Shown here: piece by piece, positions 1 to 7,228 of the stretch
Position numbering within the stretch: the stretch's first letter is position 1
Layout: each line of letters begins with the position of its first letter
Assembly: GCA_017504735.1 (NCBI GenBank)
Contig: JAFVQP010000076.1
Coordinates: 1-48,306, forward strand
From: Clostridia bacterium
GTDB taxonomy: Bacteria > Bacillota_A > Clostridia > Christensenellales > Borkfalkiaceae
Length of the DNA: 48,306 nucleotides
Reading direction: 5' to 3'
The notes under the pieces: model-generated
Databases searched by the model: none
The model's input: only the letters and a program-made list of their open reading frames with translations
What the model was told of the DNA's origin: nothing
Program-made: the position numbers and the translations under genes

Positions 1-864
1 CTTCCCACTCTCTGTAACCCTTTCGATATCGTTGGTAAAATCACGAAAAAGGCGGCGGAAGATACAGGACTTTCAGAAGGTACGCCCGTTCTTTGCGGCA
101 CCACCGACACAGTTATGGAGGTATTTGCGTCCGGTGCCGTAGCAAAGGGGCAGATGACCATAAAGCTTGCAACGGCAGGAAGAATCTGTGTTGTTACTGA
201 TAAGCCCTACCCCGATAAGAACTTAATTAACTACTCCCACGTTATAGATGGCCTCTGGTATCCCGGCACGGCGACAAAATCCTGTGCCGCATCCTATCGC
301 TGGTATAGAGATACCTTCTCTGAGGACTATCAAGTACTTGATTCCGGTGCTGAAAAAATTGCTCCCGGAGCAGAAGGGTTGATGTTTCATCCTTACTTAA
401 ACGGAGAGCTTACTCCTTATGCAGATCCTTCGCTTTGCGGAAGCTTCGTGGGTGTTCGTGCAGGCCACACCAATGCACACTTTACCCGTGCGGTTTTAGA
501 GGGCGTTTCAATGTCCATTCTTGACTGTATGAATGCACTTTCAAAAATCGGCATGGAGCACGATAGCGAAGCCGTTATAATAGGCGGTGGCGGAAAGAGC
601 CCCTTGTGGCGACAGATTACATCTGATATGCTGGGAATAACCTTAGTCAAGAAAAAATACAGCGACTCATCCTTCGGAAGCGCAATGCTTGCGGGTGTGG
701 CTGCGGGATTCTGGGCTGATGCCAGGGCGGCAGTAAGTGCCTGCAACGAAACCGTGCTTAAGACAGAACCGAATATGGAAAATCACAAAATTTATGCCCG
801 GCAGTATAAAAAATACAAGGCGGTGCACGATGCTTTAGCACCGATTTATCACGGAGAGTACTGA
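1..864 (+). CDS. FGGY-family carbohydrate kinase, C-terminal part (xylulokinase-like), truncated by the window edge
   Basis: The reading frame is open from base 1, so the true start lies upstream; the first internal ATG at 115 is not a credible start because conserved sequence precedes it. The visible ~287 residues are the C-terminal FGGY domain, with the GTTDT motif, an ATAGR segment and the ATP-binding signature IIGGGGKSPLWRQI. FGGY kinases phosphorylate sugars with ATP in the cytosol; the closest remembered pattern is xylulokinase, but the substrate cannot be fixed from this half. The gene stops only three bases before the next ATG. Its codon use (frequent ATA, TTA and TCA) differs from most of the window, as does the start of the next gene, so this left block may come from a different genomic location. 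Confidence 0.85.
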   Translation, partial: LPTLCNPFDIVGKITKKAAEDTGLSEGTPVLCGTTDTVMEVFASGAVAKGQMTIKLATAGRICVVTDKPYPDKNLINYSHVIDGLWYPGTATKSCAASYRWYRDTFSEDYQVLDSGAEKIAPGAEGLMFHPYLNGELTPYADPSLCGSFVGVRAGHTNAHFTRAVLEGVSMSILDCMNALSKIGMEHDSEAVIIGGGGKSPLWRQITSDMLGITLVKKKYSDSSFGSAMLAGVAAGFWADARAAVSACNETVLKTEPNMENHKIYARQYKKYKAVHDALAPIYHGEY

Positions 865-867
865 TAA

Positions 868-1404
868 ATGAAAATTGCAGTTTGTGTTAAAATAATAAAG
901 GGAGATATAAATCCCTTTGATGCATCGGCATTGGAATGTGCTTTAAGGCTGTCGGACGATGTGACCGTTATAAGTATGTGTCCGCCTTCAAGCAAGGATG
1001 CACTTTTGGCTCTTACACGCCTCGGTGCACAGGTTATTTTGCTTTCAGATGCTATATATGCGGGAAGTGACACTCTTGCAACAAGCCATATACTCTCATC
1101 CGCACTTTCAAAAATAGATTATGACCTTATAATTTGCGGCAGCGCATCCCCTCGTGCAGGTCAGGCGTTGATTTCCGCTGCAAAGGTAAAGGCGCTTATC
1201 AATGGTAGATTCAACGTATCCTTCTCGGATATTGAAGAATTGGCATTGCCCGTACTTCGTCACCGTCTTAAGTTGAACTTTGAAGCGGTTGCTGAACGTA
1301 TCAGCGCAGACGAAGTTGTTACGATGATTGTGGAAGAAGTGAAGAAAATGCCTAAATCGAACTTTAAAGAATCCGCAATTCAGGCGGAAGCAATTAAAGA
1401 GTAA
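868..1404 (+). CDS. Chimeric ORF: EtfB N-terminus joined to MoxR C-terminus
   Basis: Residues 1-91 match the start of electron transfer flavoprotein beta subunits (MKIAVCVK, NPFDASALE, LLSDAIYAGSDTLATS, DYDLIICG). Where EtfB continues with nucleotide-binding sequence, this protein switches at residue 92 to SASPRAGQALISAAKVKAL and VLRHRLKLNFEA. These are typical of the C-terminal lid of MoxR AAA ATPases, so the Walker motifs of MoxR and about two thirds of EtfB are missing. Isoleucine codons are ATA in 8 of 11 cases before base 1140 and in 0 of 7 after it. The MoxR half fits the DUF58/VWA genes downstream, which normally follow moxR. I infer an assembly chimera or a recombination/deletion joint rather than a working fusion protein. 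A genuine fusion cannot be excluded from sequence alone. Confidence 0.8.
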   Translation: MKIAVCVKIIKGDINPFDASALECALRLSDDVTVISMCPPSSKDALLALTRLGAQVILLSDAIYAGSDTLATSHILSSALSKIDYDLIICGSASPRAGQALISAAKVKALINGRFNVSFSDIEELALPVLRHRLKLNFEAVAERISADEVVTMIVEEVKKMPKSNFKESAIQAEAIKE

Positions 1405-1431
1405 TAGATAGAAACAAGGAAAGGAAGAAAA

Positions 1432-2331
1432 ATGAAGAATTCTTATCTGAACGACGCGTTCTTCGGTCGATTAGAGGCGTTATCTTTAAATTTAAAATCG
1501 AACCTCACAGGTTATTTTGGCGGCAAACACCTTGTTCGTTCCTACGGGCAAACGGTGGAATTTGCTGACTTTAGAGAGTACCAGTTGGGGGACGATATCC
1601 GCCGTATTGACTGGAATATGTACAGTCGTTTTGAAAAGTACTTTCTTAGGTTGTTCACGGATGAAAGACAGATGCAAATTCAAATTTTCATCGACTGCTC
1701 GGCATCGATGGGGAAGGATATGCCTGAAAAAGCCGCTTATACGATGGCAACGGCAGGCGCATTGGGTTTTTTGTCGGTTGAAAGTATGGATAAGGTGAAC
1801 TTTAACCTGATGAAAGGGAATAAATCAGAGAACCCGTTTGGTACGATTGTTGGGAAAAATGCTTTTTTCCGCGCAATTGGTGCTTTGGAAGAACAAGAAT
1901 TTGACGGGGATGTGGATATTGAGGCATGCGTAAAGAGCTGTATGGAAACGGGTACGAAAAACGGTTTGACCGTAATCATTTCGGACTTTTTGACGGACAG
2001 CAATTGGAAAAAAGCGGTCGAATATCTTTGCTACAAGAAGAGACAGGTGCTTTTGATGCAAATTTTGACGCCGGATGAATTGGATCCTGCATACGACGGC
2101 AGAGTGCATTTGATTGATACGGAATCGTACGACTTGACGGACGATAGAAACATGAAAATGCGCATTACGAAGAGTATGTTGCAGGCATATCAGGAAGCGC
2201 TTACTGATATGAAGGCGGATATGAAAGCATTCTGTTCTAAACATGGGGTAGATTACGTAAGTATTTCTACCGCGGACCCCATTGAGAGAGTATTGTTTAA
2301 TGAATTGTTAAAAGCAGGTATTATGGCATGA
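1432..2331 (+). CDS. DUF58-domain protein (MoxR-associated, VWA-like)
   Basis: This 299-residue protein has the DUF58 signature around residues 38-70 (VEFADFREYQLGDDIRRIDW) followed by a von Willebrand A-like fold whose metal site DxSxS is intact (D88-C-S-A-S). No signal peptide is evident, so it is probably cytosolic or membrane-associated through its neighbours. DUF58 proteins are characteristically encoded after moxR and before membrane VWA proteins of the Bat type, and MoxR ATPases are thought to act as chaperones or metal-insertion factors for VWA partners. A purine-rich AAGGAAAGGAAG ribosome binding site precedes the ATG. The stop overlaps the next start by four bases (ATGA), indicating translational coupling. 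Confidence 0.88.
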   Translation: MKNSYLNDAFFGRLEALSLNLKSNLTGYFGGKHLVRSYGQTVEFADFREYQLGDDIRRIDWNMYSRFEKYFLRLFTDERQMQIQIFIDCSASMGKDMPEKAAYTMATAGALGFLSVESMDKVNFNLMKGNKSENPFGTIVGKNAFFRAIGALEEQEFDGDVDIEACVKSCMETGTKNGLTVIISDFLTDSNWKKAVEYLCYKKRQVLLMQILTPDELDPAYDGRVHLIDTESYDLTDDRNMKMRITKSMLQAYQEALTDMKADMKAFCSKHGVDYVSISTADPIERVLFNELLKAGIMA

Positions 2332-4355
2332 CGTTATTAACACCTTTGGGCTTATTGGGATTGATCGGCATTGTTGCATTGATCATCATTTACATCATTA
2401 GGCCCAATTACCAGCAAAAGTTTATTTCCAGTACCTACGTTTGGAAACTCAGTTTAAGGTACAGGAAAAAGAAAATACCGACCAGCAAGCTGCGTAATTT
2501 GTTGTTGATTCTTTGTCAAGTTTTGTTCTTGGCAACGGCGGCAGCGATTTTAGCAAGACCGAACTTAATTCTTCAATCGGCGATTAAAGAGCCTGAGGTT
2601 GTTGTTATAATCGATGCATCGGCAAGTATGCGCGCACATTTGGACGGAGAGAAACGCTTTACACGTGCTGTTGACGAGGCTTCTATGTTGGTAGAAGATA
2701 CCTTTGAAGAAGATGGCTACGTATCGTTGATTTTGGCAGACAATGATCCTAAATATTTGCTTTCCCAGCGAATGAGAAAGGACAGTCAAACCGCAATCAG
2801 CGAGCAGTTTGAAGCATTAACACAAGAGGATACGCAATGCACCTACGCTTCGTCGGATATCGACGGGGCTATTGAGCTTTGTCAAAGTGTCATTCGTGAA
2901 AACCCGAAAGCGAAAATTTACCTCTATACGGACACGGATTATATCTATGTTCCTGAGGAAATCGAATTGGTGAACGTAAGTGATATCAACGAATGGAACG
3001 GCGCAATTTTGAACGCAGAAGCACGTTATGAAGACAACTACTACACCATTTACGTGGACGTGGCTTGCTATGGCGACGGAATCGACAAAAAGGTAAACGT
3101 AGAGGTTGACCTTTACAACGCAAACGCGATGGATAGCAACGACAAGGGTGAAAATGTGAAGTTTACCCAAACGGTAAAATGTATCGGCGGTCAAACCACA
3201 AAGATTATTTTTATCAATAAGGAATTCTACGAGGAAAATAAAGACTTATACGATTCGGCATATGGTGAAAACGTGTACGTAATCGATGAGACGCAGCATC
3301 CGAAGGATAAAAAGATTTTCTCTTATAAGTCTATGCACGTTTCCTTGCAGGATGAAATAGGAAACAGCTTAAACGATTCCCTTTTGGAAGACAATTCCTT
3401 CGACGTTTACGGCGGTATGAAGCAGGTGTTGAAGGTGCAGTATGCAAGTAAAACCCCGAACAGCTTCTGGCCCGTGGTACTTGGTCAAATTCAAAAGGTA
3501 TATGCAGACCGTTGGGACGTACAAATCACGGAAGTGAAGAAGGGGGAAGACCCTGCATTACAAGGCTATGATTTGTATATTTTCGAGCATAATATGCCTT
3601 CGAAAATGCCTGAAGACGGCGTGTTGTTATTGGCAAATCCTGAGTTGAGTCTTGAATCGTCTATTCCGATTAGTACGGGTATCCGTTACGCAGGCTCGGC
3701 AACGACGGCAAGCCCTACGGGTTCGCCTTTGCAAGAGGAGATGAAGCATCCTCTTTTGAATTTGATAGACGCAACGAACATTACCATCTCGAAATTTACG
3801 GCATTTACCCTTGACGCTTCGTATGAAACCTTGCTTTCGTACAGCGGACAGCCTATGTTAGCGGTGAAAAATGAAGAGGACTCTAAAATAGTGTTGATGT
3901 CCTTCAGCTTGCACTATTCCAACCTCCCGATCCGTATTGAGTTCCCGATGTTGATGAAGAACGTGTTCGACTACTTCTTCCCCGCAACGGTGAATGGTAC
4001 GGCATTTGAAGTAAATGAGAAGGTTGAAGTCAACTCCATGGGGCAAAAGGTAAGTATTACGGGTTACAATTACGAGCAGGTGATGGAAAGTTTCCCTGAT
4101 AGTTTTGTCGTAAGCACACCTGGTACTTATACAATCAAACAAACCACTTTCTTTGGGAAAGAAATTATTGAAAACGTTTACGTACAAATTTCTAAGGAAG
4201 AGAGCAATATCCTGCAGGAAAAGGAAAGACTTGCCGAACCTTATAAGGTAGAAAACAAGGGCGATATTTTGGAAGATATCCTCTTCTACCTTGCGATTGC
4301 AATCGTTTCGCTCGCGTTTATCGAGTGGTGGTTGCGTAATCAGGAAGGAATGTAA
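2328..4355 (+). CDS. BatA-like membrane VWA protein
   Basis: The 675-residue protein starts with a hydrophobic helix, a KKKIPTSKLR linker and a second helix, matching the N-terminal domain of aerotolerance (Bat) proteins. A VWA domain follows with the metal site D96-A-S-A-S. The long middle region has no motif I recognise, and a transmembrane helix lies near the C-terminus (ILFYLAIAIVSLAFIEWW). The bulk of the protein should face outside the membrane. It overlaps the DUF58 gene and is 15 bases upstream of another VWA gene, so the MoxR-DUF58-VWA-VWA set is one unit. The role is inferred by analogy with Bat operons; aerotolerance itself is poorly established for this class. Confidence 0.82.
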   Translation: MTLLTPLGLLGLIGIVALIIIYIIRPNYQQKFISSTYVWKLSLRYRKKKIPTSKLRNLLLILCQVLFLATAAAILARPNLILQSAIKEPEVVVIIDASASMRAHLDGEKRFTRAVDEASMLVEDTFEEDGYVSLILADNDPKYLLSQRMRKDSQTAISEQFEALTQEDTQCTYASSDIDGAIELCQSVIRENPKAKIYLYTDTDYIYVPEEIELVNVSDINEWNGAILNAEARYEDNYYTIYVDVACYGDGIDKKVNVEVDLYNANAMDSNDKGENVKFTQTVKCIGGQTTKIIFINKEFYEENKDLYDSAYGENVYVIDETQHPKDKKIFSYKSMHVSLQDEIGNSLNDSLLEDNSFDVYGGMKQVLKVQYASKTPNSFWPVVLGQIQKVYADRWDVQITEVKKGEDPALQGYDLYIFEHNMPSKMPEDGVLLLANPELSLESSIPISTGIRYAGSATTASPTGSPLQEEMKHPLLNLIDATNITISKFTAFTLDASYETLLSYSGQPMLAVKNEEDSKIVLMSFSLHYSNLPIRIEFPMLMKNVFDYFFPATVNGTAFEVNEKVEVNSMGQKVSITGYNYEQVMESFPDSFVVSTPGTYTIKQTTFFGKEIIENVYVQISKEESNILQEKERLAEPYKVENKGDILEDILFYLAIAIVSLAFIEWWLRNQEGM

Positions 4356-4370
4356 GGGGGGGTAAGGAAG

Positions 4371-7163
4371 ATGTTTAATTTTGAAATTTGCTTTACGCAC
4401 CCTTGGTTGTTGTTGCTGTTGATTCCTGCATTGGCAACGACGCTTATCCCTTATTTCCGTGTTAAAAAGCGTTATAGAAGAACGAGAAACCGCGTTATCT
4501 CCGTTGTTTTACACAGCTTGGTGATGACCTTGTGTATCGTTTTGCTTTCGGGGTTCTATATCCGTTATTACGTACCCAATGAACAAAATGAAATTATTTT
4601 ATTGGTGGACGTTTCCGATACGGAGAACGAATCGACAGAAAGCAGAGATTTGTTTATCCAAAACGTATTGTCGGAAAGCGGCGACGACGGCTTTAACATC
4701 GGTATCGTAACCTTCGGGTTCGATCAGGTGTACGCCGTGCCTTTGACACAAGATATTGACAGTATTTTCAATGCGTATGCCGCGGCGGAATTGCCGGATA
4801 CAACGGCAACGAACATTGCGGATGCATTGGAATATGCAGTCAGCTTGTTTAATTATCCCGATACGGGTAAAATCGTACTCGTAACGGACGCAAAGGAAAC
4901 GGATGGCGAACTGCTTTCTGTGATTTCCAGCGCGACGGCAAAAGGGATTGCGATTGATGCAGCGTACGTACCTTCTACGTATGCAGGCACGGACGCACAA
5001 ATCATCGGTGTTTCCATGCCCGAACAGCACGTTGGGCTTGCGGAAGAACATAGCATTGTTGTCAATATCAAGAGTAACGTTGCAGGTACTGCACAGCTTA
5101 CGCTTTATGACAATGATGAACAAAAAATCAGTGGTATTCAAGACATTGAATTGGTAGAAGGCGAACAAAGCTTCATCGTAGCGAACACGTTTGACGTAGA
5201 AGGTTTGCATGAGCTTCGTTTCCAATTGAAGATGTCGGATTCGATTGCGCAAAACAACGAATATACGACCTATTACGATTTACAAATCTACAATAAATTG
5301 TTGATTATTGAAAGCAAAGCAGGCAAATCGACTGCGTTGGTTTCTATGTTGAACGGCGCAGAGGAAAAATACAGTGTTAGCGTAGTGGACATTGCAAGCG
5401 AGGCGATGCCTACTACTTTGGACGCGTTGCGTATGTACGACCAAGTAATCTTGAACGACGTTGCAAACAGCGATTTACCCATCGGTTTTGACGTAATGTT
5501 GCAAAGCTACGTCAAGGATTACGGCGGCGGTCTTTTCACCGCAGGCGGCAGTGACGAGCACGGAAAAGCACACTCTTATAACAAGTTAGATATGTACGGT
5601 TCCATTTATCAAGAAATGTTGCCTGTACAGGTATTTAACTATACACCGCCTATCGGCGTTATGTTGGTTGTCGACAGTTCTGGTTCCATGTTGATCAACA
5701 ATGAATACGGCGGTTCTATTTTCGATTCGGCAAAGGCGGGCGCATTGGCGTGCTTGGACGTATTGTACGAAAGAGACTACGTAGGTCTTATGACCTTGGC
5801 AACGAACCAAGAAATTATTTTGCCTTTGACCCCTCGTACGCAGGAAACGAAGATTAGAGAAACCATCAGCGGTTTGAAGGCGGACGGCGGTAACACTGTA
5901 TTCGGCGATGCAATCAACCGTGCGGGGTTGGAGCTTCGTAACAGAAAGGACGTTGCAAAACGTCATATTATCGTTATTTCCGACGGTATGACGGAAGCGC
6001 CTGAAACGTATGAACCCTTGATTAAGGACTTCTACGATAAGGATGGTACGACGTTCTCGGTAATTGGTATTAACATGGAAGACTCGGCTCGTACGGCGAT
6101 GACCAATGCGACCAGCATCGGACATGGGCGCTTGTATGATATTACCATTAGCAGAAATATGACGAAGGATATCATCGACAGCGTAAAGGGCGATTTGAAC
6201 GTTCCTAAAATTGAAGACGTGAACCAAGAGGAATTTGCACCGCTTGTAAGCGACTCTCGTTCTCCGTTGGTGCGTGATTTAAAGCGCGACGTGGTAGATA
6301 GAGACCGCTTGACGATGAAAATCGGCGGATTCTACGGTGCGAAGATGAAAGAGGGGGCAGACCTTATCCTGGAAGGGGATTATGCTGTTCCTATTTACGC
6401 ACAGTGGAAGTACGGCGCAGGTATGGTCGGAAGCTTTATGTGCGACCTGCAGGGGACTGCATGGTCAAAAGCCTTTATGGACAGCGACGATGGTAAGACA
6501 TTTATGACGCGCGTCGTGGATAACTTGATGCCCGTTTCCAACATTCGTCCCAACGATATCAGCATCTCCTTGAAGGAAGACAACTACACAAATACGATGA
6601 GTGTATTTGCGAAGCTTCAAGAAGGGGAAAGCGTCAAGGGTGAATTGGTTAAGGTAACGCAAGGCGGGGAAACGGTTGTTTCTTTGAACGAGGTAACGGA
6701 AGAGATTGCCAGCAGCTCCACCTTCTATACCATAAGTGCGTTGACCGCGACGAATAAATACAGCCGTTGCGAATTTGTGGTTAAAGAAAGCGGTGTTTAT
6801 ATCATTCGGTTGACCAAATTTGACAAGGACGGCAAACAAATCGGTGATCCGCTCATCGTGCATAAAGAATTCTCGTATTCGGAAGAATATGACCAAGCGG
6901 CACTTGCTTCGAAAGCGGAACAAAAGGAATTGCTTACCACGCTTGTGGAAAAGGGCGAAGGGAAGCTAATGGAGGACTTGATAGAGGTAGAGCCTGTATT
7001 TGAGGGCTTTGTCGTTAAGATTGAAAAGATTTTCGATCCGAGATTGTCGTTTATGATTGCGGCGATTGTGTTGTTCCTTTTGGATGTTGCCGTGCGCAAG
7101 TTCAAGTTTAAGTGGATTCACGAAATCATTCGTGATAGAAAGAGGAAGAAAGAATTACAATAA
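4371..7163 (+). CDS. Large membrane protein with two VWA-type domains (BatB/glutamine amidotransferase-like arrangement)
   Basis: This 930-residue protein has two N-terminal membrane helices (HPWLLLLLIPALATTLIPYF and VVLHSLVMTLCIVLLSGFY). A first VWA-like domain has a degenerate metal site (LVDVSDTE), and a second, apparently complete one has D435-S-S-G-S and a later ISDGMTEAPE. A glutamine-amidotransferase-like stretch between them (DYGGGLFTAGG) is typical of long VWA proteins of this family. The C-terminus has a membrane helix (LSFMIAAIVLFLLDVAV) and a basic tail. A GGGGGGTAAGGAAG ribosome binding site precedes the start. With its neighbours it probably forms a MoxR-dependent membrane complex; the ligand is unknown. 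Confidence 0.8.
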   Translation: MFNFEICFTHPWLLLLLIPALATTLIPYFRVKKRYRRTRNRVISVVLHSLVMTLCIVLLSGFYIRYYVPNEQNEIILLVDVSDTENESTESRDLFIQNVLSESGDDGFNIGIVTFGFDQVYAVPLTQDIDSIFNAYAAAELPDTTATNIADALEYAVSLFNYPDTGKIVLVTDAKETDGELLSVISSATAKGIAIDAAYVPSTYAGTDAQIIGVSMPEQHVGLAEEHSIVVNIKSNVAGTAQLTLYDNDEQKISGIQDIELVEGEQSFIVANTFDVEGLHELRFQLKMSDSIAQNNEYTTYYDLQIYNKLLIIESKAGKSTALVSMLNGAEEKYSVSVVDIASEAMPTTLDALRMYDQVILNDVANSDLPIGFDVMLQSYVKDYGGGLFTAGGSDEHGKAHSYNKLDMYGSIYQEMLPVQVFNYTPPIGVMLVVDSSGSMLINNEYGGSIFDSAKAGALACLDVLYERDYVGLMTLATNQEIILPLTPRTQETKIRETISGLKADGGNTVFGDAINRAGLELRNRKDVAKRHIIVISDGMTEAPETYEPLIKDFYDKDGTTFSVIGINMEDSARTAMTNATSIGHGRLYDITISRNMTKDIIDSVKGDLNVPKIEDVNQEEFAPLVSDSRSPLVRDLKRDVVDRDRLTMKIGGFYGAKMKEGADLILEGDYAVPIYAQWKYGAGMVGSFMCDLQGTAWSKAFMDSDDGKTFMTRVVDNLMPVSNIRPNDISISLKEDNYTNTMSVFAKLQEGESVKGELVKVTQGGETVVSLNEVTEEIASSSTFYTISALTATNKYSRCEFVVKESGVYIIRLTKFDKDGKQIGDPLIVHKEFSYSEEYDQAALASKAEQKELLTTLVEKGEGKLMEDLIEVEPVFEGFVVKIEKIFDPRLSFMIAAIVLFLLDVAVRKFKFKWIHEIIRDRKRKKELQ

Positions 7164-7173
7164 TACGTGGTTG

Positions 7174-7203
7174 CACATTGTGGGCGGATATGCCCACAAT
7201 GTG
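7174..7203 (+). other. Perfect 12-bp hairpin in the gap before the LRR lipoprotein gene
   Basis: CACATTGTGGGC at 7174-7185 and its exact reverse complement at 7192-7203 flank the loop GGATAT. No T-run follows, so it is not a standard intrinsic terminator; it may be an operator or an mRNA-processing or stability structure between the VWA genes and the lipoprotein gene. Confidence 0.6.
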
Positions 7204-7228
7204 GCACAGTAGATAAATGGAGAAGGCT

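Noticed and set aside
868..1404. A normal EtfB protein implying an electron-bifurcating complex
   Set aside because: Only the first third of EtfB is present, no etfA follows, and the C-terminus is MoxR-like.
7174..7203. Intrinsic terminator before the LRR lipoprotein gene
   Set aside because: No T-run follows the stem, and the next gene has no visible promoter of its own.
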